From contig JADNRY010000149.1 in the NCBI GenBank assembly GCA_015501585.1, positions 62,001 to 126,000 of the forward strand: DNA of 64,000 nucleotides, written 5' to 3'. Shown here piece by piece: positions 11,453 through 23,386 of the stretch (position 1 is the stretch's first letter; each line of letters begins with the position of its first letter). Origin of the DNA: Rhodocollybia butyracea (lineage: Eukaryota > Basidiomycota > Agaricomycetes > Agaricales > Omphalotaceae). The translations under genes and the position numbers were made by a program. Below the pieces are notes generated by a model. That model saw only the letters and a program-made list of their open reading frames with translations. It had not been told where the DNA came from and did not search any database.

Positions 11453-13096
11453 ATGGCTGAACCTACAAAGCAAGAAACTGAACAAGTATTCAAAGTATTA
11501 CGAGCTCAAAAAGCCAACAAAGTATTCTTCTAAGCTTGCTTATCTTCACAAACATCCTGATGCTCTTGATTAGACCTGTTTTGACTGCAGCGCTAGAAAC
11601 CCGACATGGTCCAGTGTAACATATGGCGTTTATATCTGTCTAGATTGCTCCAGTATTCACCGTAATCTGGGCGTACATATTTCGTTTGTACGGTACGTGT
11701 AGATCTCGTTGATTTCAAAATACAAACTGATTGTGAACAGTTCAACAAATCTGGATTCATGGCAACTCGCTCAGTTACGAAACATGAAAATTGGAGGAAA
11801 CCAGTCTGCTACCGACTTTTTCACTAAGCATGGCGGGCAATCGCTGCTGACCGATGCTGATACGAAAAAGAAGTACTCTAGCCGTGTCGCTGAGCTCTAT
11901 AAAGAGGAACTGGCGAAGCGTGTCAGAGAAGACACTGCCAAGTAAGTGTAGTTGAACCCGATACGTATGGTGAATCCTAAACTTTACCAGGTTCCCACAA
12001 GGCATTGTTGTTGAAGGCGTCGATACCTCTGCAGTTCCAAAAGAAGCCGTTGAAGAGGACTTTTTCGAATCATGGTCCAAGCCATCCACACCAAAACCCT
12101 CAGCGCCATCCACTCCGCGCGTCTCTTCTCCTCCCATCATCGGTCGTACTCCTTCTCCTGCCGTTGTGTCATCCACTCAAGATCCAATTGCGGCTCCTGT
12201 ACCGCGTACAACGACCTCCTCCGCTGCAGTTCGTACTAGCAAATTAGGTGCTACACGTCTCAACTCGGCCGGAAGCACTGGTAGCACGGGTTCTGGAGCC
12301 AAAAAAACCAAACTTGGTTTAGGTGCTTCGAAAGCTGCCAAACCCATCGATTTTGAAGAAGCTGAGCGAAAAGCTCGTGAAGAGGCTGAACGTATTAAAC
12401 AGCTTGGCTACGATCGTCAACGGGAGGAAGCGGAGGAAAAAGCGCGGAAGGAGGCCGAAGCGAAGATGGCAGCACTTGAGATTGGAAACAAGGCGACAGC
12501 CATCGCTAGCTCTTCAAAGAAGGCAGATACTTCAAAGGCGGCTTCGATCCCTAGATTTGGCTTTGGTGCTATTCCCAGTGCGAGCACCGCTACTGTGGAA
12601 CCGGCGAAATCTAGGTACATTTTTCTTGTGCTTTTTTCCCTGTGGATATTTACATCGTGATAGCTCTTTGAATGTCGCAGATGATTCACCTACAACTGCC
12701 CGGGACAAATTTGGTAGCCAAAAGGCCATATCGTCAGACATGTACTTTGGACGGAATTCTTACGACCCACAAGCTGTAACAGAAGCTCAAACTCGACTAC
12801 AGTCATTCCAGGGAGCATCCGCCATTTCTTCCAACCAATACTTTGGTCGGGACGAAGAGGACGAGCTGGCAATGAGTCGAAACAGCGAGTCCCTTCTCGG
12901 AGATGGAAACTTGGCTGGTCTCGAAATTGCCGCACGGGATGCGATTTCTCGGGTTATGGCCAACCCGGATGTACAGAACGTCGGGGACAGCATTAGGGCT
13001 GGAGCTTTGAAGGTGAGATTTTTTCATTTCCGCATTCCCCCTCGCTCACTCCATGTCTAGCTCTCTGATTACCTGGCTCAAATGTCGGAGCGTTAA
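11453..13096 (+). CDS. ArfGAP, Glo3/ARFGAP2-3 type
   Basis: Six exons (11453-11521, 11574-11692, 11741-11941, 11991-12614, 12664-13012, 13061-13096); 465 aa. GTPase-activating protein for Arf, acting on COPI vesicles at the Golgi (family knowledge). The ArfGAP zinc finger is complete: [24 protein letters not shown], followed by [16 protein letters not shown] with the catalytic arginine in FVRS. The middle is Ser/Thr/Pro-rich, then a Lys/Arg/Glu coiled stretch (about 225-285: [15 protein letters not shown]). The C-terminal Glo3 repeats are visible as ISSDMYFGR and [11 protein letters not shown], which separate this type from Gcs1. The last exon encodes only 11 residues and ends MSER. Intact. 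Confidence 0.92.
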
Positions 13097-13303
13097 ATCA
13101 ATAGTTCATTTCTCCTTGTTGTTATGGGCGAATACACCTAGACCTCAGGTCATATGTACTATCTTTTGGTGAATTCACGGATTTTAATATGGAACGACGT
13201 TACACTGTTATTATTTATGCTAATGGTCACAATATAGAACACTGTTTGCACAACTGAACTCTGTAGGCATGTGGAGTACTCTCTACAAACACCTGTCAAA
13301 ACC

Positions 13304-15147
13304 CTAGTCGAAAAATCCACTACTATTCATGTCAATTGAATCATTTTCAATGGCATACCTCGTTGGGTCGTCCACCTTCTTCTCGTACTTTCCTTCTGGG
13401 TCATCATCCTGAATCCACAGTCGTACAGCGTCTCTTCTCAAGGTCCCGTACACCTTGAAACTAAACACGTCTTCAGAGTAGCTGGCGGCTTGTCTAGGAG
13501 TACGAATTGTCAAAAAATGCTCTCATCAAGGGTGTTATTCCTTTCTTCCCTCCTAACAAGAGCGATTCGGGTGACCTGGAGCGTACGATGTCGACAAATG
13601 ATCTCCTTTCAAACGGAAGGCCAGACCTTCTGGTGAAGTGCAGCTCCTTCAGTGAGGAGAGAAAATCACTTGAAGTGGACGGTCTGTTAGCGACCAGCTC
13701 CTGCAAAAAAACGAATGATAGAGTTTCTATCGGTTCGAACGTCGTAATGCAATCAGCTGAATCAAGGGAAGCGCACGAAGACTCTTGCCCGAGAGAATTA
13801 GAGCCCAGTGTCCCACTTGTCGTCTCCACAACGGTCAAAATTTCTATGGAGCTCGAAACGTGGTGAAGCAAACTTGTGAGCTGTTTGGCTGATATCCCGA
13901 GTTCGAAAAAAGGATAATTTTTCCAAGGGGAACTTTGACCGCGTGAAAAAAGCTTCTGCTATTTCAGGATCAGCCCATTCATTCTCCGATGGAGTCTCGT
14001 TCCCGCTAGCGTGGAGTTTGAGTGAGGTTAACGCTGGAAGGGTCAGATAGTTCAAGAGGCGGTGCGGAAGGTCTCTTGTTCGCAGATTGTCTCTCATGCT
14101 CCCCAAGAAAATTGACAACTCACGTAGGGCCACCAAAGTGACCTTTGGGCTGGATGGCTCGTTTATTTGACCACCCTGCTGAGGCACTGTGATGTCAACT
14201 AGCTCGACGTACTGTAATGCCCCTCCGGCATCTACACACGCTTTCAGAGTATCGAGAATGTTATCCGGCGTAGAGCGGTGCAGCTCCAGCCGGGTAAGAT
14301 GTTTCCAATGAGGAAACTTTCCTCGCGATGAAGGTGTGAGGTGCTCGAGGAGGCAGAGAGATTGCAGGACGCCTCCCGGAACTGTGGTAAAGTTTCCGAA
14401 CTGCTCTAGGAGGACGCATAGATCGCCATCGCATCGCCCCCTCGATAGAGTCAAGCAAGCAAGTGCAGGGAACGAGTTTACACCCAGGTACTTTTCTTTA
14501 AACTCAGAATCCTGGAAAAAATTGTGCCTTCCAATCAAGGTCACTGACTCCCATCGATGAGCCTCCTGCATCAACAGGGTCAAAGTCGACCTGGGGATCG
14601 TCCTACAGTCTATGTGTATGCTGAGAGTGTGATCTCGCGATCGTTGCAGGAATAGGTTTGTCAAATTGCGCAGATTAATCCGTTGGCGGCCCGTTTGCTT
14701 GCCAGTGCCACAAACATGAAACGTCGACCAGCATTTCTTGTTGTTCAGAACAATCTCCCGCCACAACGCACAAACGGAAGCAATAGCGATCGCATGGATT
14801 GATTCCTTGCTCTGGAACGAGTTCCCTAGACAGACGTGTTCGAATATTGACGACATGATCTCTGCCGAAAATTTGCTCAAAGCCGATTTGAGAAAGCGGG
14901 CTTTGCGTCGATGGGTTTCGAGACCTTGAAGGGTTTGTTGGTACTGTGCCGTCAGCGAGTCGAGTGCCTCCATGTCCTCCTTGATGATTGCCATGTCGTC
15001 CTCGATAGAGCGTACGATCTCATCGAATGACTGGGAACTTGCGCTCCTCGAGATGGCAGTGGATAACAGCGCGCTGTAATCCTTTGGGAGAACTTGAGGT
15101 TGGGAACGGAAACCATGATTGAGGATAGATGGGGAAGAAGACAACAA
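13304..15147 (-). CDS. F-box protein with LRR-like region, two apparent frame breaks
   Basis: Agaric-style F-box protein. After an N-terminal coiled coil (DDMAIIKEDMEALDSLTAQYQQTLQGLE) comes an F-box-like segment (SKFSAEIMSSIFEHV, VCALWREIVLNNKKCW), then leucine-rich strands (LTRLELHRS, LQYVELVDIT, LPALTSLKLHASG). The frame changes twice. At the A6 run on the plus strand (13906-13911), dropping one base joins LEKLSFF to ELGISAKQLTSLLHHVSSS. At the A6 run 13512-13517, dropping one base joins LMRAFL to TIRTPRQAASYSEDVF, ending at 13304. Both repaired joins make sensible protein. The true start is unresolved: the open frame at 15147 begins without ATG and the first in-frame ATG is at 14994, so a 5' exon may lie upstream. 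Probable adaptor of an SCF ubiquitin ligase; target unknown. Confidence 0.65.
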
Positions 15148-15616
15148 AGAAGGTGAGAAGAAACAAGAGACGTTTCAAGCTGTGGCCAGCTATTCGGCAA
15201 ATTCTGCTATTGTCACATCTACTAGATTCTCCAGTAGGACAAAGGATGCGATATGCTTCCGTCATGATTGTTCTCCATGTGAAAACAAGATGGCGAAGAA
15301 CGCGTTCGCAAACTCGTACAGTTTCTAGCTCTTTTCGCTGTAAATGATTCATATTCAAATACTGGTTAACTTGATATGTTTCTTCCTTCCTTCCTCTTGG
15401 CTGGCAGTGCAAACATGTTCACTTTGTATAATACGGCCGACTGGCTAATGTTGTCTTGCGTCGTCACGGTATTGTCTTTCGTTCAGTCTTATCCAATTTA
15501 TTCGTAAAAATAAGTGGTATGTGCTCATGACAAATGTACAACAAGGCTACAAATTACAACAGCGAAAAGAGGCTCGAAGCTCGTATGGAGAGATAGACGT
15601 GACGTTGAATAAGTAT
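15148..15616. other. Intergenic, possible 5' exon of the F-box gene
   Basis: Lies between the F-box 5' side and the 3' end of the ferritin-like gene. A 5' exon of the F-box gene could be here, but no start-plus-donor pair could be chosen with confidence. Confidence 0.35.
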
Positions 15617-16549
15617 TTACTCTGGTTTACCTTCCGAATTGAAAGGAAGGGTAACAATGGCTACACCAGCGAGAATGGTTGTGACATTAGCTGTAGAGTT
15701 GCTGTTCGTGAGGACGGCGTACGAGGTTCCGGCGGCAGTCGATGGAATGATGACGCAGCCGCTCTGGACCTGCACAAAGGTGGTAGCCAGTCCACTGAAG
15801 AACGCGACGTAGTTGCCCTCGGTGGGCACACCACTGGCAGCCGTAACTTCAGAAGGCTGGCCGGCCTTGGGCGAAGCGAGAGTGAGCGAAGGGAAAGCTT
15901 TTACTGGTAATGCTGGATTCGTCTTGGGACAGGAAACGATAAACTGTGCTGCGAGAGTGTAAACGACATCCAAGGAGAGAGGGGTGTCGAAAGCACCAGA
16001 CCAGGGGTTCTGCTTGTTAACGGCAGAGTTGACCCAAGCAGCGTGTCGAGCCTCTGTAGAGAGAATAACAGCTGCGGCAGTGAGGTAGTCTTTGTTCGTG
16101 ATGAGCTGAGCCGCTCCGGCATAAGCAGAGACACCGACGCCCTCGAGAGCGGCAGAGAGAGCGGCGAATGTGCTTGGCGAGGTGTAAGGGCTAGTTGAAG
16201 ATGTCAATAATTGAAAATGAATAAAAAGCGAGAAAAATACTTACAAGCTGTACGTGCATGGCTTAGTCGCGTTTGGACCCAAGGCAGCACTCAAAAAGTC
16301 GACGTGAGTCTTTTCGTGAGCAGCGACCTGCACAAATCGACCTCTCGCCCAGGTGGGAAGACCATCGTGGACGAAATCCTCTTGGCTGAAGTTGCTGAGA
16401 GCACCGGCGTAGAACGCGTTTTCGAGATGCTCGAGAGTAAGAGCGTAGTTCAGAATAGTCGTGTCATCGATGGGAGCTTTGGGAACGGTAGAAGCACAGA
16501 CAGAAACGGCGGCGGAGATGAAGACGATAAGCGATGTAGAGAACTTCAT
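15617..16549 (-). CDS. Secreted ferritin-like domain protein (Rds1/Pcc13-62-like)
   Basis: Two exons, 16549-16245 and 16190-15617, 54 bp intron, 292 aa. The start is the ATG at 16549. The signal peptide is MKFSTSLIVFISAAVSVCAS. The ferritin-like bundle is seen as ILNYALTLEHLENAFYAGAL, VQVAAHEKTHVDFLSAAL, then after the splice a long helix ending in ILSTEARHAAWVNSA. The conserved Glu and His residues (LEHLE, AAHEKTH, TEARHA) are those expected for a di-metal site. The C-terminal part is a Val/Thr/Ser-rich beta region with several N-x-T/S sites. Family members are stress- or desiccation-associated, but no activity is established. Intact. Confidence 0.85.
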
Positions 16550-16840
16550 GGTGGTGGAAGTTCAAGAAGAATGGGGAAAAACAAATCGAAAAAACTGCAG
16601 CTTTATAGCAATATTTTAGGAGAAAAAGTGAGCTCATGTCGGGCATTTCGGGTGACATATTCTGACCAAGAAGTTCGAGGAAAGGATCGCGTTGATCGAC
16701 GCGTTGATCGACACGTCGGCCATCTCGGATAACTCCTCTTCGTGTCCGCACGAGACTTTATCGTAATCGCGTTTAGTCATTATCTCCACAGTCATGTGCT
16801 TCAGTGCAGCGGGCGCTTATATGCCAGAGTAGCGCGCAGA

Positions 16841-19509
16841 ATGACGCAACCGATTTTTGAAACAGACATGCACGACAAGGAAAAACGTTGCGAAGCTTCC
16901 GTCGGTGAGTAATCAAAGCTCTAAACAATCTCTAATCCTGATGCCACCGCAGATAACCGTAGAACAACTCAAACTATTAGCTTCAAAATAATCGTAGCGT
17001 CCTTTCTTGTATCCATCGCGCTCGGAACCAGACACTGGTTTTCAACTCGCGGAGACAAACCCAATTTGTACAGTAAAGGCACATATCATAGCGTCAATTC
17101 TCCCTACAATACATTCGATGGGGAGGGTTTTCCTGCTTGCCACTCAGTGTCCAAAGTATACACTCCATCGACGGTCAATGAGATTGCCTCCCTGGTAAAA
17201 GCAGCCAGCTCCAAGGGAATCCCTGTGCGTGCCAGCGGTGTGAGTTATCCCAATCTCCTGCGTAGCTGCTCTGATTTGACGCCCACATCACAGAACGGAC
17301 ACATGTGGTGTAAGTCGCTCGAGCCAAACCAGCCCGCATTGTCTCTCATTTTTGCGTATAGACGATACAATGTGCTCAGATGACCCTCGAACCGTTATTA
17401 TCAAAACAGAGGCAGTTAACGATATCTCGGATTTGCGTATGGACTGGGATAATGGAATAGGGAGCGTGGTCGTCGAAGCTGGAGCAACGTTCCCCCAGAT
17501 GTGAGCGCTCTTAATCATCCTTGCCAATGTATGTCCGGATTGACATCCCCAAAGAGCTCAATGGCTTCACGAGAGAGGAGCTGCGCTGGGGTACACATTG
17601 GGTGAGCTCAAGCTTTTGCGCATTTATCCATGCATGCCTGACTGATATCATCAGTCAACTGGAATATAACGATAGGTGCCGCGCGCTTTCTCTGTCCTTG
17701 CTACAGGAATCAACCTACCATTTATACTAGGGGGCGCCATTGCAATGGGTGCTCATCGTTCATCCCTTCGTGAAGACTCCCAGGTGTCTAGTGCTGCTGT
17801 GGCTATGGACATCATCGATGGAAAAGGTCGGTGGTCATTGCCTTCCATCTCCTTGACCTCTCTCTAAGCTTCTTGCTGAATACACAGGAAATTTGGTCCA
17901 CTTGGAGAAAGATCAAAGTAAAGACACCTGGCTTTCTGCCTCGACTTCTCTCGGTCTTCTTGGGATCATCGCTCGGGTTAAATTATCAGTTCTCGCTGAC
18001 TACAAAGTCTACGCTAACCAGATAACTTTGGAAGAGGACGACGTACTGAATAGTGATATGTTCGAGGAAATATCTCCTTACGTTACTGCAAATTATTGGG
18101 TGAGTTGAGCCTGTATGCGTTCATGCCGCACACCTTTGATTCGCTCCGTTCGTTTTGTTAATGCCGCACACCTTTGACTTGCATTCCTAGTGGTGGCCCG
18201 GTATGTGTTGTTCTCCTCTTCCCGACAATAGGTTGAAAGGGGATCTGATCGTAGGGTTGAAAAAATTCCATTTGAGAACATATAACGTTGTGGAATTTGA
18301 TCATCCTGGCGATGCTTTCCAGGTCTGTCATCACTGCTCGTTCCTGACTCCCTCCTTCTGATACTCCCGATACAGTCCACTTTTTCAGTGACCCCTGCAG
18401 AGGGTCATGCCGCTTTCAGACTGCTCAATGCAGGCGTAACATTTAGCTGGCCGAATTTTGTGGCAGAAAAAATATTCTACCGAATTTGGAACGACCCCAA
18501 CTTTCACTGTAGGTTCGGCTATCCCGCCCTTTCCATACTAACCGTTACCTATGTATACCAGCGAAATCGACAAATCTCCCACTACGGACTTGGCCTGTCT
18601 ACGGATATGCATACGACGTCTTGATCGGAGGTTTGTACCCAGACCAGCTACCCGAGTGGGAGTATGATCTGCATGGAAAGACCCTCGAGCTGGCGGTTCC
18701 GCTCAATTACGCCAATGCTTTGTTGAAGCGGGTCAGGGTGCTTTTAGATGAAGCTGCAGCCAATGGCAAACCAGTCACGGCAACTTATCGGAGGTGAGCA
18801 GATTCCCCCGGGAGTACTTGTGTTTACTAATTCCGAATCCTTCTATACAATCAGTGGAATAAATATCAAAGTGCGGGTACTAGCGATCTATTTCAAGTCA
18901 AAAATACGAGCCCTTGCATTTTAGTTTGGCAAAGCATTCGATAGTTTCCTTGGACAAACCACCCAGCGGAGTAACAATGCCACTGCTGACTGGTCAAAGG
19001 TATGAGTTCTAGATAGTCCACACGCACTGTTCTCAGTTCTTTAACACGGCCAAAGGGAGCCATGATGTTTGACTTTCCTACCTTCGCTCCATCTACAGGA
19101 GATCATCGACGATATAACGAAGAATGGTGCGTTTCCGCTAATCTATTTACCCACCGGCGGAGAATGCTGAACACCAAAAATCTTCATCTAGGTACATGAC
19201 ACTGGCAACGACACTTATAAACGAAGTGAGTGCAGTGCAGTGTGCACACCGATCCCCAATCTCCGAGCACTCCACCTGAAAACTTCTTTCGTGCCTTAGT
19301 TTCCGGTGAGACCACATTGGACAAAAAACACACGGGAAGTCTTCAAGCAGTCCTTGAAACACATTGACCAAGATGTAAGTATTGTTCCCAGCAGTCGCCT
19401 TTTTACCGCAATTTTTTTCTAATGATGGAATGATTCCGCGTGGATCGAACAGAGTTTGACAAGGTTTGCAAAAGTACGCAAAGAATTCGACCCAGATGGC
19501 CATCACTAA
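16841..19509 (+). CDS. Membrane-anchored FAD-linked oxidase of the gulono/arabinono-lactone oxidase type
   Basis: I resolve 18 exons and 558 aa: 16841-16904, 16953-17239, 17294-17309, 17362-17500, 17555-17601, 17655-17675, 17707-17826, 17888-18099, 18191-18200, 18255-18322, 18376-18508, 18562-18793, 18855-18870, 18925-18999, 19056-19126, 19192-19225, 19300-19374, 19453-19509. Every junction keeps frame. A short cytosolic N-terminus is followed by one membrane helix (SFKIIVASFLVSIALG). The FAD domain follows: GIPVRASGNGHMW, VVVEAGATFPQ, then GINLPFILGGAIAMGAHRSS. The ALO-type C-terminal domain includes GAMMFDFPTFAPSTGDHRRYNEEW, VRPHWTKNTREVF and RKEFDPDGHH. Family members oxidise sugar lactones, as in D-erythroascorbate synthesis; the substrate here is not provable. 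The exon 14/15 acceptor was chosen to keep GAMMFDF in frame. Confidence 0.85.
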
Positions 19510-21367
19510 ATCAGGGGAAACGTCATTTGAGATTTCACGAATTACAAGATCCAGGGATAATTATCTGTGCTTGCACAGGATAATAACCGTTTACAACCTA
19601 GGAAAAATTATTGGATAAAATTACATTTGTAAATGAGTTCTTGGGAATGATTTTACCAGATTTCATCCACATCAAATCATTACACGAGATTTTTCATGAA
19701 TAAAATCTACGGTTGATAATTCTCCTTACTCGCATCTCATTCTGACTCACAAGAACAATTATGCTCAACCTGCAATCAGTTCTGAACCCGCAATAATTAT
19801 TTTCTCAAAGTTTTAACCGTAGGTAATTATCTAGTAATCGAATATTCTAATCCCAATACTGATCTGTTTTATAATAACTTGCATGCACTTACGAGCTCCC
19901 TAGTATACTAAGTAGTATTCTTAAGTACAAGCACAACAGATAGGACAGTATTAAGATCATGGTATGTACTTCAAAGCTTTCAAAGTTCAAAGCAACTGCA
20001 CATCGCGTGCATTTGACGCAACACGTCTGACAGTCTCGCGGCTGGACTCCAAGTCGTTTGACAGCAGCCTCGGAAGGTCTAGGACCACTTGACAAGGTAT
20101 TTGTACTGGGCGCCAAGAAAACCGGGGTACGACGCGTAAGCCTTACCGTATCGAAGGGTTTCAAAGGCCGCGCGGCGTGCATGGCACAGTCACAGGGTCG
20201 CGAGGATTATAAATCGGTTCAACTTTGGAACAGGACGATTTCATCCTTTCTTCCTTCCCTTGTGGGCCCCATCTCTGTATCTAACTATGTATGCTCTCAA
20301 ACCTCAAGTTCTCTTTGCTACTTCCCCACAAGCTCCTGGGCCTTTACTCCCTTATCTTCAAAGCCTTCAAATGTGTCTCCAGTTCTTCAAGGCCTCAAGT
20401 GCAGTGTTCAACCTTCGTCAAGTGCTCTTCGTCAAGTACCCGCAATCAACGTTTCGACGTCGAGGGCCTGCTCCGTTGCATTCAAGGCATTCAAGGGGGA
20501 TGTGGTAGGAAGTGAGGTGGCAATGTTGCGGGTGTGCATGCTTAAGGTAATTTATGTATCATCTGTACTGCTTGTTAGCTAGCAAATATACATATTTCAT
20601 TACTTTTCTGCTATTGTTTAAGCGTATGGAATGACAAACGGAGCTGGAATGCTCACAACCTGTCTTAACTCATCAGATTCATTTTGGTGCACTTCAAGTA
20701 GGCATAATTATTTTAATACATTAAAACACGAAAGGATTATTATACCCGATTGCAGCCCGATTATCGAAAAGGGGGCTATCCATATGATGGTATATATTGC
20801 TATAAAATCATCTGAAATCGTTGCACCAGAATCGTTGCGGTTTCACCAGATTATAATCGATTCGCCGGAACGGTAACCGGTTATGATAGCTACCGAAATT
20901 CAGTGATGGCACTTTTAGAAGTGTGATTGGGGAGATCATTGGAGTTTATTAAATATATACATACCCTCATAATTACTCTGTACTAAACATTTTGTTGTAC
21001 TTGCCATATGCAGCCTGAGTGTTAAGCGTGCTTGTTTGCGAGGCTGTCGCAGTTTCAGTAGTCTCCTTATATACGATCCGGTTTAGATAACAATTTTCAA
21101 ATCTACCTTTTCGCGTAGCGGATACGTCGATCGTACGTTCACACTGAGGTGGGTCCTTGTTGGTCCCAAGAACAACCAAGTAGCATTCTGAGACTCTGCG
21201 TACCGATAGATGTCAGTCCTCCTCACTTACAAGCTGGTAATTCTTGTTCCTTCCAAGTTCTTAGTTCTCGTCTGTGACGCGCGTCGCGCGTCGATCGCGT
21301 CGAAACGTGGAAAACAGTTAAACGTCATCAGTCTGACTCAGCGTCAAACACACTTCTCGCAACGTCG
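19510..21367. other. 1.9 kb AT-rich non-coding stretch with TTCAAG-rich segment
   Basis: Nothing coding is recognised. About 19540-19970 and 20580-20990 are strongly AT-rich. Between them, about 20205-20480 starts with a TATAAA and a pyrimidine tract, then contains many spaced TCAAG/TTCAA words. A comparable TCAAG-rich stretch lies at about 44.88-45.08 kb. No transposase or clean terminal repeats were seen. The right end holds the AP-2 sigma promoter. Confidence 0.4.
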
Positions 21368-22014
21368 ATGATCAGATTTATCCTCGTACAGGTTAGTTAG
21401 CTTCATCCTTGGAATCTCGGCAATACCCTAAATGTTCCTGCAGAACAGGCAAGGAAAAACTCGGCTTTCCAAGTGGTATGTCCCTTACGACGATGATGAG
21501 AAGGTAAACATTCGTTGTCTTCATGATTGTACGCTGAATTTCGGATTACTTTTAGGTGCGTCTTCGGGTGAAGTCCATAGGCTTGTAGCCCCGAGGGACC
21601 AGAAATACCAGTCTAATTTTGTCGAGGTCAGTCGGCTAGATATCGTTACCCAAACCTCTGGCTGACAAAAGGGCCGCAGTTCCGGAATTACAAAGTTGTC
21701 TACCGAAGATATGCTGGACTCTTCTTCTGCGTGTGTGTTGACGCAAACGATAATGAACTCGCTTATCTGGAGGCTATACACCTTTTTGTGGAAGTCCTAG
21801 GTGCGTCAGCGCCCCCCAGAATACGTTTGCAAATCACTAACGATGATTGACACTGACAGACTCGTTTTTCGACAACGTTTGCGAACTCGACCTGGTTTTC
21901 AATTTTTACAAGGTTTACGCCATCCTAGATGAAATATTCCTGGCAGGGGAAGTAGAGGAGACAAGCAAAGACGTGGTTTTAACGAGGCTGGAGGAGCTGG
22001 AGAAGCTGGAGTAA
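21368..22014 (+). CDS. AP-2 complex sigma subunit (clathrin adaptor small chain)
   Basis: Five exons: 21368-21391, 21444-21503, 21556-21626, 21680-21800, 21860-22014. Sigma subunit of the plasma-membrane clathrin adaptor, acting in endocytosis. Landmarks: [78 protein letters not shown], then [24 protein letters not shown] and the tail LEELEKLE. About 142 aa expected. Exon 3 is 71 nt and needs 72: one extra G in the GGG at 21566-21568 restores VRLRGEVHRL. As given, the frame hits a stop. This subunit is small and highly conserved, so a consensus error is more likely than a broken gene. Confidence 0.88.
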
Positions 22015-23386
22015 ATGTCGTGTATTCATATCTTGGGTGAGTTTCGATTTCGTCCTTCGCGGGGCTCCTTCCTAATTACTCTCCAGGTTTGTATTATTAA
22101 CTAGCACTTTTATGGATTATTTATTCACTTGGGCCTCGTGTCGAATGCATGGTTTTTGCTTAACGCGGGTACCCATTATCCTCTTTCAGCACTGATTGAC
22201 TCGATAAAGAACCAACTTCACCGGATCTCAAAGAGTTGCTTGGCTGCAGCCTATTAATCGACGGCCGTTTCATCTTATCAACCCCATCCAGCTCACTCGT
22301 CCCATATTTGTACGTTCGTCACTCACCAGCATGAACCAGCACCCCTGGGAAATGCCGAGTGGCATATCCATCTCGGAAGAAAGTTTCGGCCAAAATTAAC
22401 AAATCATCAAGGATCTTGTTCAATGGTTTTGTTGTCTTCGGTCTGAGAGCTAGTGACCGAACTAGGAACGCGGAGCCTGTAGAGAGTGGTGAGCCCACAA
22501 ATAACGCCGTCCCCCGCAAATTCTTATACATGTACGCAATTTCGATGTTGTCATGTACCGTCCCTTTTTAATGTTTTTTTCCTGTCTCAAGAGATTCGGT
22601 CTATTGAACAATCATTCAAGGCCCAAATAGTTTGACACATGGGTATCGCGTGTCAAGACGTCCTCAAGTTTCAAATCTTCCATAAACTTTGTATTCGATG
22701 ATCTGTAAACATGAACATGATCATATTGGTGCATATGCTTTTGGAAAGTTCAACATATCTCGTAATGCAGCGGCGCTGGCGCAAACCTATTCCTTCAGGG
22801 TTCAGAAAATGATGATGTTGCTTTTCATTTTAATGTTTCTATATCTTCTCTGCAGCTTTGACGATTGGCTCTTGCGCACTCTCCCACTAACTCTAATATT
22901 AGGTGCGTCCATATCCTTATTCTCCCCGAGCCTGACTAATGCTGATGGAATGAGTATATCCACCTTCTCCCTTTATATGTGCATTTTTGTCTTCTTGCTT
23001 TCGTCTCCTTAACTCCCACTTCTGTCAACTCAATTTCGTACTTGGAATTATCCGTTATTGTGCCTCCTACTCCCACAGTGGGATTTCGCTCCTTACCTTT
23101 CGGCTGTTCTGTGTATTTGCACCAGCTTTCGCGCCCATACAGGACTTTTTGTCGCTTGGCCAACCACGATCCTCAATTTCTATCAGGAAAACATCCTTCT
23201 GCCGAAACGACATTTACTTGCACCCTTCGGTGACTCTGGTCACTACATTTCTTTGTCCCCTTCGAGGCAGGGAATGCCCACCGTTACTTCTGCAACCTAG
23301 TGGGCGAAACCACGTTCTTTTGTAGCCTGGCCCTTTTTATGGAATTGAAGGTTTATGAGAAGAATTAGAAGGCCCTCCTAGACCAG
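22015..23386. other. Intergenic, no gene recognised
   Basis: Contains the AP-2 sigma 3' region and the promoter of the 23.4 kb gene. Short open frames on both strands, including a hydrophobic one at 22.8-23.0 kb, show no family motif or consistent splicing. Confidence 0.4.

Noticed and set aside
20058..20582. 174-codon plus-strand open frame
   Set aside because: Low-complexity Ser-rich translation of the TCAAG-rich segment; neighbouring frames are open over the same stretch too, showing it reflects composition.
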